64,000 nt of DNA from Sialis fuliginosa (GCA_961205875.1 OY540811.1:34875340-34939339); one strand, 5' to 3'. Shown: positions 41,565 to 56,171, numbered from the stretch's first letter. The notes: generated by a model not told the origin, from the sequence alone. Numbers and translations are program-made.

Positions 41565-43342
41565 CATAAACATAAACATAAATAAAAACATAAACATAAA
41601 CATAAACATAAACATAAACATAAAAATAAACATAAACATAAATATAAACATAAACATAAACATAAACATAAACATAAACATAAACATAAACATAAACATA
41701 AACATAAACATAAACATAAACATAAACATAACTATAAACTTAAACATTAATTTAAACATAAATTAAAACATAAACTTAAACATAAACTTAAATATAAACT
41801 TAAACATAAACTTAAACATAAACATAAACATTTAAACATAAATTTAAACATAAATTAAAACATAAACATAAACATAAACATAAACATAAACATAAACATA
41901 AACATAAACATAAACATAAACATAAACATAAACATAGTCATAAATTTAAACATAAATTTAAACATAAATTAAAACATAAACATAAACATAAACATACACA
42001 TAAACATAAACATAAACATAAACATAAACATAAACATAAACATAACCATAAACATAAACATAAACATAAACAAAAACATAAATATAAACATAAACATAAA
42101 CATAAACATGAACATAAACCTAAACCTAAACTTAAACCTAAACCTAAACCTAACCATAAATATAAACATAAACATAAACATAAACATAAACATAAACATA
42201 AACATAAACATAAACATAAACATAAACATAAACATAAACATAAACATATACATAAACATAAACATAAACATAAACATAAACATAAACATAAATTAAAACA
42301 TAAATTTAAACATAAACATAAAAATAAAAATGAACATAAACATAAACATAAACATAAACATAAACATAAACATAAATTAAAACATAAATTTAAACATAAA
42401 CATAAACATAAACATAAACATAAACATAAACATAAACATAAACCTAAACCTAAACCTAAACATAAACCTAAACCTAACCATAAATATAAACATAAACATA
42501 AACATAAACATAAACATAAAAATAAACATAAACATAAACATAAACATAAACATAAACATAAACATAAACATAAACATAAACATAAACATAAACATAAACA
42601 TAAACATAAACATAAACATAAACCTAAACATAAACATAAATTAAAACATAAACTTAAACATAAACATAAACATAAACATAAACATAAACATAAACATAAA
42701 CATAAACATAAACATAAACATAAACATAAACATAAACATAAACATAAACATAAACATAAACATAAACATAAACATAAACATAAACATAAACATAAACATA
42801 AACATAAACATAAACATAAACATAAACATAAACATAAACATAAACATAAACATAAACATAAACATAAACATAAACATAAACATAAACATAAACATAAACA
42901 TAAACATAAATTAAAAAATAAATTTAAACATAAACATAAACATAAACATAAACATAAACATAAACATAAACATAAACATAAACATAAACATAAACATAAA
43001 CATAAACATAAACATAAACATAAACATAAACATAAACATAAACATAAATTAAAACATAAATTTAAACATAAACATAAACATAAACATAAACATAAACATA
43101 AACATAAACATAAATATAAACATAAACATAAACATAAATATAAACATAAACATAAACATAAACATAAACATAAACATAAACCTAAACCTAAACCTAAACC
43201 TAAACCTAAACCTAACCATAAATATAAACATAAACATAAAAATAAACATAAACATAAACATAAACATAAACATAAACATAAACATAAACATAAACATAAA
43301 CATAAACATAAACATAAACATAAACATAAACATAAACATAAA

Positions 43343-43489
43343 CATAAATCAAAACATAAACTTGAACATATCCTTAAACATAATTTCAAACATAAATTTA
43401 AACATAAACTTAAACATAAATTCAAACATAAATTTAAACATAAATTAAAACGTAAACATAAACATAAACATTAACATAAAAATAAATAT
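43343..43489 (-). repeat. Marker cassette D14 (reverse)
   Basis: 147-bp copy on the - strand. Read on that strand it has GGATATGTTCAAG in place of GGATATTTTTAAG, a variant shared with D15, D18 and D19. Confidence 0.9.
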
Positions 43490-44626
43490 AAACATAAACA
43501 TAAACATAAACATAAACATAAACATAAACATAAACATAAACATAAACATAAACATAAACATAAACATAAACATAAACATAAACATAAACATAAACATAAA
43601 CATAAACATAAACATAAACATAAACATAAACATAAACATAAACATAAACATAAACATAAACATAAACATAAACATAAACATAAACATAAACATAAACATA
43701 AACATAAACATAAACATAAACATAAACATAAACATAAACATAAATTAAAACATAAAGTTAAACATAAACATAAACATAAACATAAACATAAACATAAACA
43801 TAAACATAAACATAAACATAAACATAAACATAAACATAAACATAAACATAAACATAAACATAAACATAAACATAAACATAAACATAAACATAAACATAAA
43901 CATAAACATAAATTTAAACATAAACATAAACATAAACATAAACATAAACATAAACATAAACATAAACATAAACATAAACATAAATATAAACATAAACATA
44001 AACATAAACATAAACCTAAACCTAAACCTAAACCTAAACCTAAACCTAACCATAAATATAAACATAAACATAAAAATAAACATAAACATAAACATAAACA
44101 TAAACATAAACATAAATTAAAACATAAATTTAAACATACACATAAACATAAACATAAACATAAACATAAACATAAACATAAACATAAACATAAACATAAA
44201 CATAAACATAAACATAAACATAAACATAAACATAAACATAAACATAAACATAAACATAAACATAAACATAAACATAAACATAAACATAAACATAAACATA
44301 AACATAAATTAAAACATAAATTTAAACATAAACATAAACATAAACATAAACATAAACATAAACATAAACATAAACATAAACATAAATATAAACATAAACA
44401 TAAACATAAATATAAACATAAACATAAACATAAACATAAACATAAACCTAAACCTAAACCTAAACCTAAACCTAAACCTAACCATAAATATAAACATAAA
44501 CATAAAATTAAACATAAACATAAACATAAACATAAACATAAACATAAACATAAACATAAACATAAACATAAACATAAACATAAACATAAACATAAACATA
44601 AACATAAACATAAACATAAACATAAA

Positions 44627-44773
44627 CATAAATCAAAACATAAACTTGAACATATCCTTAAACATAATTTCAAACATAAATTTAAACATAAACTTAAACA
44701 TAAATTCAAACATAAATTTAAACATAAATTAAAACGTAAACATAAACATAAACATTAACATAAAAATAAATAT
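44627..44773 (-). repeat. Marker cassette D15 (reverse)
   Basis: 147-bp copy on the - strand with the same GGATATGTTCAAG variant. It lies 1284 bp after D14, marking a tandem unit of that size. Confidence 0.9.
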
Positions 44774-46103
44774 AAACATAAACATAAACATAAACATAAA
44801 CATAAACATAAACATAAACATAAACATAAACATAAACATAAACATAAACATAAACATAAACATAAACATAAACATAAACATAAACATAAACATAAACATA
44901 AACATAAACATAAACATAAACATAAACATAAACATAAACATTAACATAAACATAAACATAAACATAAACATAAACATAAACATAAACATAAACATAAACA
45001 TAAACATAAATTAAAACATAAATTTAAACATAAACATAAACATAAACATAAACATAAACATAAACATAAACATAAACATAAACATAAACATAAACATAAA
45101 CATAAACATAAACATAAACATAAACATAAACATAAACATAAACATAAACATAAACATAAACATAAACATAAACATAAACATAAACATAAACATAAATTTA
45201 AACATAAACATAAACATAAACATAAACATAAACATAAACATAAACATAAACATAAACATAAACATAAACATAAACATAAACATAAACATAAACATAAACA
45301 TAAACATAAACATAAACATAAACATAAACATAAACATAAACATAAACATAAACATAAACATAAACATAAACATAAACATAAACATAAACATAAACATAAA
45401 CATAAACATAAACATAAACATAAACATAAACATAAACATAAACATAAACATAAACATAAACATAAACATAAACATAAACATAAACATAAACATAAACATA
45501 AACATAAACATAAACATAAACATAAACATAAACATAAACATAAACATAAACATAAACATAAACATAAACATAAACATAAACATAAACATAAACATAAACC
45601 TAAACCTAAACCTAAACCTAAACCTAAACCTAACCATAAATATAAACATAAACATAAACATAAACATAAACATAAACATAAACATAAACATAAACATAAA
45701 CATAAACATAAACATAAACATAAACATAAACATAAACATAAACATAAACATAAACATAAACATAAACATAAACATAAACATAAACATAAACATAAACATA
45801 AACATAAACATAAACATAAACATAAACATAAACATAAACATAAACATAAACATAAACATAAACATAAACATAAACATAAACATAAACCTAAACCTAAACC
45901 TAAACCTAAACCTAAACCTAACCATAAATATAAACATAAACATAAACATAAACATAAACATAAACAAAAACATAAACATAAACATAAACATAAACATAAA
46001 CATAAACATAAACATAAACATAAACATAAACATAAACATAAACATAAACATAAACATAAACATAAACATAAACATAAACATAAACATAAATATAAACATG
46101 CAT

Positions 46104-46383
46104 AAGCAAAAGATTAAACATAAGCTAAATCATACAAGTAAATAAACATATAACATCTGCAAATCGACTCGATTTGTATTAAAACGGTGTATTTTGATAA
46201 TAAACGTCTCGATTCTTACCAATAACAATCGGATCAAATTATTTTAAATCATATCCATCAGTTTGGATACTTATCGAATATTTAGTGTCTAAATGACTAG
46301 ATTTGACATTATTTGATGTAATTTGAATGAAATGATGATTTTCGACCCAATTCGTTTTTACAATTAAAAATAATGTTTGTTTA
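46104..46383 (+). repeat. Island I10
   Basis: 280-bp subtype, + strand, with an intact palindrome at 46160-46176. Both flanks are atypical: CATGCATAAG on the left, and on the right the TTTAAG step is repeated and the TTTTATTTTATG/TTTTAG steps are absent. It is the last + island before the reversed set I11-I12. Confidence 0.93.
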
Positions 46384-47081
46384 AGTTTATGTTTAAGTTT
46401 ATGTTTTAATTTATGTTTCAGTTTATGTTTCAGTTTATGTTTAAGTTTATGTTTATGGTTATGTTTATGTTTATGTTTATGTTTATGTTTATGTTTATGT
46501 TTATGTTTATGTTTATGTTTATGTTTATGTTTATGTTTATGTTTATGTTTATGTTTATGTTTATGTTTATGTTTATGTTTATGTTTATGTTTATGTTTAT
46601 GTTTATGTTTATGTTTATGTTTATGTTTATGTTTTAATTTATGTTTAAATTAATGACTATGTTTATGTTTATGTTTATGTTTATGTTTATGTTTATGTTT
46701 ATGTTTATGTTTATGTTTATGTTTATGTTTATGTTTATGTTTATGTTTATGTTTATGTTTATGTTTATGTTTATGTTTATGTTTATGTTTATGTTTACGT
46801 TTATGTTTATGTTTATGTTTATGTTTATGTTTATGTTTATGTTTATGTTTATGTTTATGTTTATGTTTAAGTTTATATTTAAGTTTATGTTTAAGTTTAT
46901 GTTTTAATTTATGTTTAAATTAATGTTTAAGTTTATAGTTATGTTTATGTTTATGTTTATGTTTATGTTAATGTTTATGTTTATGTTTATGTTTATGTTT
47001 ATGTTTATATTTATGTTTATGTTTATTTTTATGTTTATGTTTATGTTTATGTTTATGTTTTTATTTATGTTTATGTTTATG
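46384..47081 (+). repeat. T/G sector 10 (ATGTTT array leading to a reversed switch)
   Basis: A short frozen flank is followed by a pure run (about 46460-46632), then TTTTAATTTATGTTTAAATT AATGACTATG, another pure run (46670-46865, one ACGTTT) and marks that read as the reverse of the segment normally following a + switch (TTAATGTTTAAG, ATAGTT). The change of orientation therefore lies inside this sector, near 46632-46660. No D cassette. Confidence 0.9.
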
Positions 47082-47258
47082 TTCAAGTTTATGTTTACGT
47101 TTATGTTTAAATTTATGTGTAAATTTATGTTTACGTTTATGTTTAAATTTATGTGAAAATTTATGTTTAAGTTTATGTTTTAATTTATGTTTAAGTTCAT
47201 GTTTAATTTTATGTTTGTTTATATTTAAATTTATTTTTAAATTAAACCTAAATTTGAA
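47082..47258 (-). repeat. Switch element S11 (reverse)
   Basis: 177 bp in reverse orientation, yet the change is still ATGTTT to AAACAT from left to right, because the element is itself centred on the flip. One 36-bp unit has a private change (ATGTGAAAATTT near 47153), and AAGTTCATG near 47195 is shared with S12. Confidence 0.92.
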
Positions 47259-47552
47259 CATAAATTTAAACATAAATTTAAACATAAATTAAAACATAAA
47301 CATAAACATAAACATAAACATAAACATAAACATAAACATAAACATAAACATAAACATAAACATAAACATAAACATAAACATAAACATAAACATAAACATA
47401 AACATAAAAATAAATATAAACATAAACGTAAACATAAACATAAACATAAACATAAACATAAATTTAAACATAAACATAAACATAAACATAAACATAAACA
47501 TAAACATAAACATAAACATAAACATAAACATAAACATAAACATAAACATAAA

Positions 47553-47699
47553 CATAAATCAAAACATAAACTTAAACATATCCTTAAACATAATTTCAAA
47601 CATAAATTTAAACATAAACTTAAACATAAATTCAAACATAAATTTAAACATAAATTAAAACGTAAACATAAACATAAACATTAACAAAAAAATTAATAT
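47553..47699 (-). repeat. Marker cassette D16 (reverse)
   Basis: 147-bp copy. It ends in AACAAAAAAATTAATAT, a variant shared only with D17. Confidence 0.9.
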
Positions 47700-48680
47700 A
47701 AACATAAACATAAACATAAACATAAACATAAACATAAACATAAACATAAACATAAACATAAACATAAACATAAACATAAACATAAACATAAACATAAACA
47801 TAAACATAAACATAAACATAAACATAAATTAAAACATAAATTTAAACATAAACATAAACATAAACATAAACATAAACAAAAACATAAACATAAACATAAA
47901 CATAAACATAAACATAAACATAAACATAAACATAAACATAAACATAAACATAAACCTAAACCTAAACCTAAACCTAAACCTAAACCTAACCATAAATATA
48001 AACATAAACATAAACATAAACATAAACATAAACATAAACATAAACATAAACATAAACATAAACATAAACATAAACATAAACATAAACATAAACATAAACA
48101 TAAACATAAACATAAACATAAACATAAACGTAAACATAAACATAAACATAAATATAAACATAAACATAAACATAAATTAAAACATAAATTTAAACATAAA
48201 CATAAACATAAACATAAACATAAACATAAACATAAACATAAACAAAAACATAAACATAAACATAAACATAAACATAAACCTAAACCTAAACCTAAACCTA
48301 AACCTAAACCTAACCATAAATATAAACATAAACATAAACATAAACATAAACATAAACATAAACATAAACATAAACATAAACATAAACATAAACATAAACA
48401 TAAACATAAACATAAACATAAACATAAACATAAACATAAACATAAACATAAACATAAACATAAACATAAACATAAACATAAACATAAATTAAAACATAAA
48501 TTTAAACATAAACATAAACATAAACATAAACATAAACATAAACATAAACAAAAACATAAACATAAACATAAACATAAACAGAAACATAAACATAAACATA
48601 AACATAAACATAAACATAACCATAAACATAAACTTAAACATAAACTGAAACATAAACTAAAACATAAAATAAAACATAAA

Positions 48681-48770
48681 CTTAAACGTAAATTTACACA
48701 TAAATTTAAACATAAACGTAAACATAAATTTACACATAAATTTAAACATAAACGTAAACATAAACTTGAA
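48681..48770 (+). repeat. Half-switch H1
   Basis: Only the right part of a switch is present: the paired 36-bp units (48691-48762) and ACTTGAA. The A/T-only bridge is missing and polarity does not flip (AAACAT on both sides). Directly before it lies the reversed frozen island flank (CATAAACTGAAACATAAACT). A rearrangement joined flank to switch, deleting what lay between. An eight-A run follows near 48788. Confidence 0.88.
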
Positions 48771-50298
48771 CATAAACATAAACATAAAAAAAAACATAAA
48801 CATAAACATAAACATAAACATAAAAATAAACATAAACATAAATATAAACATAAACATAAACATAAACATAAACATAAACATAAACATAAACATAAACATA
48901 AACATAAACATTTACATAAACATAAACCTAAACATAAACATAAACATAAACATAAACATATACATAAACATAAACATAAACATAAACATAAACATAAACA
49001 TAAACATAAACATAAACATAAACATAAACATAAACATAAACATAAACATAAACATAAACATAAACATAAACATAACCATAAACATAAACATAAACATAAA
49101 CATAAACATAAACATAAATATAAACATAAACATAAACATAAACATAATCATAAACTTAAACATAAATTTAAACATAAATTAAAACATAAACTTAAACATA
49201 AACTTAAACATAAACATAAACATAAACATAAACATAAACATAAACATAAACATAAACATAAACATAAACATAAACATAAACATAAACATAAACATAAACA
49301 TAAACATAAACATAAACATAAACATAAACATAAACATAAACATAAACATAAACATAAACATAAACATAAACATAAATTAAAACATAAATTTAAACATAAA
49401 CATAAACATAAACATAAACATAAACAAAAACATAAACATAAACATAAACATAAACATAAACATAAACATAAACATAAACATAAACATAAACCTAAACCTA
49501 AACCTAAACCTAAACCTAAACCTAACCATAAATATAAACATAAACATAAACATAAACATAAACATAAACATAAACATAAACATAAACATAAACATAAACA
49601 TAAACATAAACATAAACATAAACATAAACATAAACATAAACATAAACATAAACATAAACATAAACGTAAACATAAACATAAACATAAATATAAACATAAA
49701 CATAAACATAAATTAAAACATAAATTTAAACATAAACATAAACATAAACATAAACATAAACATAAACATAAACATAAACAAAAACATAAACATAAACATA
49801 AACATAAACCTAAACCTAAACCTAAACCTAAACCTAAACCTAACCATAAATATAAACATAAACATAAACATAAACATAAACATAAACATAAACATAAACA
49901 TAAACATAAACATAAACATAAACATAAACATAAACATAAACATAAACATAAACATAAACATAAACATAAACATAAACATAAACATAAACATAAACATAAA
50001 CATAAACATAAACATAAACATAAACATAAACATAAACATAAACATAAACATAAACATAAACATAAATTAAAACATAAATTTAAACATAAACATAAACATA
50101 AACATAAACATAAACATAAACATAAACAAAAACATAAACATAAACATAAACATAAACAGAAACATAAACATAAACATAAACATAAACATAAACATAAACA
50201 TAAACATAAACATAAACATAAACATAACCATAAACATAAACTTAAACATAAACTGAAACATAAACTAAAACATAAAATAAAACATAAACTTAAACGTA

Positions 50299-50378
50299 AA
50301 TTTACACATAAATTTAAACATAAACGTAAACATAAATTTACACATAAATTTAAACATAAACGTAAACATAAACTTGAA
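50299..50378 (+). repeat. Half-switch H2
   Basis: Copy of H1 1608 bp downstream, with the same fused flank, paired 36-bp units (50299-50370) and A-run. It shows the flank-switch fusion was amplified after it formed. Confidence 0.88.
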
Positions 50379-51255
50379 CATAAACATAAACATAAAAAAA
50401 AACATAAACATAAACATAAACATAAACATAAAAATAAACATAAACATAAATATAAACATAAACATAAACATAAACATAAACATAAACATAAACATAAACA
50501 TAAACATAAACATAAACATAAACATAAACATTTACATAAACATAAACCTAAACATAAACATAAACATAAACATAAACATATACATAAACATAAACATAAA
50601 CATAAACATAAACATAAACATAAACATAAACATAAACATAAACATAAACATAAACATAAACATAAACATAAACATAAACATAAACATAACCATAAACATA
50701 AACATAAACATAAACATAAACATAAACATAAACATAAACATAAACATAAACATAATCATAAACTTAAACATAAATTTAAACATAAATTAAAACATAAACT
50801 TAAACATAAACTTAAACATAAACATAAACATAAACATAAACATAAACATAAACATAAACATAAACATAAACATAAACATAAACATAAACATAAACATAAA
50901 CATAAACATAAACATTAACATAAACATAAACATAAACATAAACATAAACATAAACTTAAACATAAATTTAAACATAAATTAAAACATAAACTTAAACATA
51001 AACTTAAACATAAACATAAACATAAACATAAACATAAACATAAACATAAACATAAACATAAACATAAACATAAACCTAAACATAAACATAAACATAAACA
51101 TAAACATAAACATAAACATAAACATAAACATAAACATAAACATAACCATAAACATAAACTTAAACATAAACTGAAACATAAACTAAAACATAAAATAAAA
51201 CATAAACTTAAACATAAACATAAACATAAATTAAAACATAAACTAAACATAAACT

Positions 51256-51528
51256 TAAACAAACATTATTTTTAATTGTAAAAACGAATTGGGTCGAAAA
51301 TCATCATTTCATTCAAATTACATCAAATAATGTCAAATCTAGTCATTTAGACACTAAATATTCGATAAGTATCCAAACTGATGGATATGATTTAAAATAA
51401 TTTGATCCGATTGTTATTGGTAAGAATCGAGACGTTTATTATCAAAATACACCGTTTTAATACAAATCGAGTCGATTTGCAGATGTTATATGACTTGTAT
51501 GATTTAGCTTATGTTTAATCTTTTGCTT
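51256..51528 (-). repeat. Island I11 (reverse)
   Basis: 273-bp subtype on the - strand. Seven bases between the ACAAGT step and the palindrome are missing compared with the 280-bp copies. The palindrome is intact, near 51464-51480. Left of it is AAACAT and right of it ATGTTT, as for + islands. Confidence 0.92.
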
Positions 51529-51979
51529 ATGTTTGTTTATGGTTATGTTTATGTTTATGTTTATGTATATGTTTATGTTTATGTTTATGTTTATGTTTAT
51601 GTTTATGTTTATGTTTATGTTTATGTTTATGTTTATGTTTATGTTTATGTTTATGTTTATGTTTATGTTTATGTTTATGTTTATGTTTATGTTTATGTTT
51701 ACGTTTATGTTTATGTTTATGTTTATGTTTATGTTTATGTTTATGTTTATGTTTATGTTTATGTTTAAGTTTATATTTAAGTTTATGTTTAAGTTTATGT
51801 TTTAATTTATGTTTAAATTAATGTTTAAGTTTATAGTTATGTTTATGTTTATGTTTATGTTTATGTTAATGTTTATGTTTATGTTTATGTTTATGTTTAT
51901 GTTTATATTTATGTTTATGTTTATTTTTATGTTTATGTTTATGTTTATGTTTATGTTTTTATTTATGTTTATGTTTATG
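51529..51979 (+). repeat. T/G sector 11 (short ATGTTT array)
   Basis: 451 bp between I11 and S12. It has one ATGTATATG near 51564 (shared with the right flanks of I12 and I14), one ACGTTT near 51700, then the reversed post-switch marks (ATAGTT, TTAATG, TTTTTATTTATG). No D cassette. Confidence 0.92.
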
Positions 51980-52156
51980 TTCAAGTTTATGTTTACGTTT
52001 ATGTTTAAATTTATGTGTAAATTTATGTTTACGTTTATGTTTAAATTTATGTGTAAATTTATGTTTAAGTTTATGTTTTAATTTATGTTTAAGTTCATGT
52101 TTAATTTTATGTTTGTTTATATTTAAATTTATTTTTAAATTAAACCTAAATTTGAA
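51980..52156 (-). repeat. Switch element S12 (reverse)
   Basis: 177-bp reverse copy, 4898 bp after S11, without S11's private GTGAAAATTT change. Confidence 0.92.
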
Positions 52157-52450
52157 CATAAATTTAAACATAAATTTAAACATAAATTAAAACATAAACA
52201 TAAACATAAACATAAACATAAACATAAACATAAACATAAACATAAACATAAACATAAACATAAACATAAACATAAACATAAACATAAACATAAACATAAA
52301 AATAAATATAAACATAAACGTAAACATAAACATAAACATAAACATAAACATAAATTTAAACATAAACATAAACATAAACATAAACATAAACATAAACATA
52401 AACATAAACATAAACATAAACATAAACATAAACATAAACATAAACATAAA

Positions 52451-52597
52451 CATAAATCAAAACATAAACTTAAACATATCCTTAAACATAATTTCAAACA
52501 TAAATTTAAACATAAACTTAAACATAAATTCAAACATAAATTTAAACATAAATTAAAACGTAAACATAAACATAAACATTAACAAAAAAATTAATAT
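52451..52597 (-). repeat. Marker cassette D17 (reverse)
   Basis: 147-bp copy, duplicate of D16 including the AACAAAAAAATTAATAT end. Confidence 0.9.
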
Positions 52598-53630
52598 AAA
52601 CATAAACATAAACATAAACATAAACATAAACATAAACATAAACATAAACATAAACATAAACATAAACATAAACATAAACATAAACATAAACATAAACATA
52701 AACATAAACATAAACATAAACATAAATTAAAACATAAATTTAAACATAAACATAAACATAAACATAAACATAAACAAAAACATAAACATAAACATAAACA
52801 TAAACATAAACATAAACATAAACATAAACATAAACATAAACCTAAACCTAAACCTAAACCTAAACCTAAACCTAACCATAAATATAAACATAAACATAAA
52901 CATAAACATAAACATAAACATAAACATAAACATAAACATAAACATAAACATAAACATAAACATAAACATAAACATAAACATAAACATAAACATAAACATA
53001 AACATAAACATAAACATAAACGTAAACATAAACATAAACATAAATATAAACATAAACATAAACATAAATTAAAACATAAATTTAAACATAAACATAAACA
53101 TAAACATAAACATAAACATAAACATAAACATAAACAAAAACATAAACATAAACATAAACATAAACATAAACCTAAACCTAAACCTAAACCTAAACCTAAA
53201 CCTAACCATAAATATAAACATAAACATAAACATAAACATAAACATAAACATAAACATAAACATAAACATAAACATAAACATAAACATAAACATAAACATA
53301 AACATAAACATAAACATAAACATAAACATAAACATAAACATAAACATAAACATAAACATAAACATAAACATAAACATAAACATAAACATAAACATAAACA
53401 TAAACATAAATTAAAACATAAATTTAAACATAAACATAAACATAAACATAAACATAAACATAAACATAAACATAAACAAAAACATAAACATAAACATAAA
53501 CATAAACAGAAACATAAACATAAACATAAACATAAACATAAACATAAACATAAACATAACCATAAACATAAACTTAAACATAAACTGAAACATAAACTAA
53601 AACATAAAATAAAACATAAACTTAAACGTA

Positions 53631-53710
53631 AATTTACACATAAATTTAAACATAAACGTAAACATAAATTTACACATAAATTTAAACATAAACGTAAACA
53701 TAAACTTGAA
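53631..53710 (+). repeat. Half-switch H3
   Basis: Counterpart of H1, 4940 bp downstream. Paired 36-bp units at 53631-53702; no polarity flip. Confidence 0.88.
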
Positions 53711-55226
53711 CATAAACATAAACATAAAAAAAAACATAAACATAAACATAAACATAAACATAAAAATAAACATAAACATAAATATAAACATAAACATAAA
53801 CATAAACATAAACATAAACATAAACATAAACATAAACATAAACATAAACATTTACATAAACATAAACCTAAACATAAACATAAACATAAACATAAACATA
53901 TACATAAACATAAACATAAACATAAACATAAACATAAACATAAACATAAACATAAACATAAACATAAACATAAACATAAACATAAACATAAACATAAACA
54001 TAAACATAAACATAAACATAAACATAACCATAAACATAAACATAAACATAAACATAAACATAAACATAAACATAAACATAAACATAAACATAAACATAAT
54101 CATAAACTTAAACATAAATTTAAACATAAATTAAAACATAAACTTAAACATAAACTTAAACATAAACATAAACATAAACATAAACATAAACATAAACATA
54201 AACATAAACATAAACATAAACATAAACATAAACATAAACATAAACATAAACATAAACATAAACATAAACATAAACATAAACATAAACATAAACATAAACA
54301 TAAACATAAACATAAACATAAACATAAACATAAACATAAATTAAAACATAAATTTAAACATAAACATAAACATAAACATAAACATAAACAAAAACATAAA
54401 CATAAACATAAACATAAACATAAACATAAACATAAACATAAACATAAACATAAACATAAACCTAAACCTAAACCTAAACCTAAACCTAAACCTAACCATA
54501 AATATAAACATAAACATAAACATAAACATAAACATAAACATAAACATAAACATAAACATAAACATAAACATAAACATAAACATAAACATAAACATAAACA
54601 TAAACATAAACATAAACATAAACATAAACATAAACATAAACGTAAACATAAACATAAACATAAATATAAACATAAACATAAACATAAATTAAAACATAAA
54701 TTTAAACATAAACATAAACATAAACATAAACATAAACATAAACATAAACATAAACAAAAACATAAACATAAACATAAACATAAACCTAAACCTAAACCTA
54801 AACCTAAACCTAAACCTAACCATAAATATAAACATAAACATAAACATAAACATAAACATAAACATAAACATAAACATAAACATAAACATAAACATAAACA
54901 TAAACATAAACATAAACATAAACATAAACATAAACATAAACATAAACATAAACATAAACATAAACATAAACATAAACATAAACATAAACATAAACATAAA
55001 TTAAAACATAAATTTAAACATAAACATAAACATAAACATAAACATAAACATAAACAAAAACATAAACATAAACATAAACATAAACAGAAACATAAACATA
55101 AACATAAACATAAACATAAACATAAACATAAACATAAACATAAACATAAACATAACCATAAACATAAACTTAAACATAAACTGAAACATAAACTAAAACA
55201 TAAAATAAAACATAAACTTAAACGTA

Positions 55227-55306
55227 AATTTACACATAAATTTAAACATAAACGTAAACATAAATTTACACATAAATTTAAACATAAACGTAAACATAAA
55301 CTTGAA
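55227..55306 (+). repeat. Half-switch H4
   Basis: Counterpart of H2, 4928 bp downstream and 1596 bp after H3. Paired 36-bp units at 55227-55298. Confidence 0.88.
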
Positions 55307-56171
55307 CATAAACATAAACATAAAAAAAAACATAAACATAAACATAAACATAAACATAAAAATAAACATAAACATAAATATAAACATAAACATAAACATA
55401 AACATAAACATAAACATAAACATAAACATAAACATAAACATAAACATAAACATAAACATTTACATAAACATAAACCTAAACATAAACATAAACATAAACA
55501 TAAACATATACATAAACATAAACATAAACATAAACATAAACATAAACATAAACATAAACATAAACATAAACATAAACATAAACATAAACATAAACATAAA
55601 CATAAACATAAACATAACCATAAACATAAACATAAACATAAACATAAACATAAACATAAACATAAACATAAACATAAACATAATCATAAACTTAAACATA
55701 AATTTAAACATAAATTAAAACATAAACTTAAACATAAACTTAAACATAAACATAAACATAAACATAAACATAAACATAAACATAAACATAAACATAAACA
55801 TAAACATAAACATAAACATAAACATAAACATAAACATTAACATAAACATAAACATAAACATAAACATAAACATAAACTTAAACATAAATTTTAACATAAA
55901 TTAAAACATAAACTTAAACATAAACTTAAACATAAACATAAACATAAACATAAACATAAACATAAACATAAACATAAACATAAACATAAACATAAACCTA
56001 AACATAAACATAAACATAAACATAAACATAAACATAAACATAAACATAAACATAAACATAACCATAAACATAAACTTAAACATAAACTGAAACATAAACT
56101 AAAACATAAAATAAAACATAAACTTAAACATAAACATAAACATAAATTAAAACATAAACTAAACATAAACT

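Larger units (their letters stand above)
29746..42660 (+). repeat. Segmental duplication, right copy (about 12.9 kb)
   Basis: Runs S7-I7-S8-I8-S9-I9-S10 and part of the next A/C sector, paralogous to 10541-27240. It is shorter by about 3.8 kb because several modules are single here and tandem in the left copy. The right limit is approximate: both copies share an AAACCTAAACAT mark (27214 and 42623) followed by AAATTAAAACATAAACTT, after which they differ. Confidence 0.85.
41565..46103 (-). repeat. A/C sector 10 (AAACAT array with D cassettes in reverse)
   Basis: Starts as a copy of sector 6 (to about 42660), then changes character: D14 and D15 appear in reverse orientation, as expected from the local polarity. 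AAACCT blocks start near 42117, 42440 (interrupted), 43180, 44013, 44447, 45598 and 45886. Runs of pure AAACAT of about 400 bp (45195-45597) and 240 bp (45645-45885) are among the longest in the window. The end next to I10 is cut: AAATATAAACATGCATAAG replaces the usual AACCATAAACAAACATAAG. Confidence 0.92.
43049..46383 (+). repeat. Inverted repeat 1, left arm
   Basis: Mirror partner of 56172-59409. D14 and D15 mirror D19 and D18 with coordinate sums of 102440 and 102452, a difference of two hexamers over 1.28 kb. AAACCT blocks and the AAAAATAAACAT marks match in mirrored order. Both arms end in an island (I10 +, I12 -). Arm length differs near the islands because the pure hexamer runs differ. 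Confidence 0.85.
47259..51255 (-). repeat. A/C sector 11 (AAACAT array with two half-switches)
   Basis: Opens with AAACAT, D16 in reverse, then AAACCT blocks near 47953 and 48277. A reversed island flank without island is fused to a half-switch (H1), followed by AAACAT with AAACCTAAACAT and AAACATATACAT marks. The series repeats about 1.5-1.6 kb later: blocks near 49490 and 49807, then H2. The last part (50760-51255) is the reversed frozen flank leading into I11. Confidence 0.92.
46911..51528 (-). repeat. Tandem 4.9-kb duplication, first copy
   Basis: Contains S11, D16, half-switches H1 and H2 and I11, and recurs at 51809-56444 in the same orientation. Offsets are 4898 (S and D), 4940 and 4928 (H) and 4916 (I), so the copies differ by only a few hexamers. 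Confidence 0.88.
52157..56171 (-). repeat. A/C sector 12 (AAACAT array with two half-switches)
   Basis: Same plan as sector 11: D17, AAACCT blocks near 52840 and 53170, H3, blocks near 54460 and 54784, H4, then the reversed frozen flank before I12. Confidence 0.92.
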
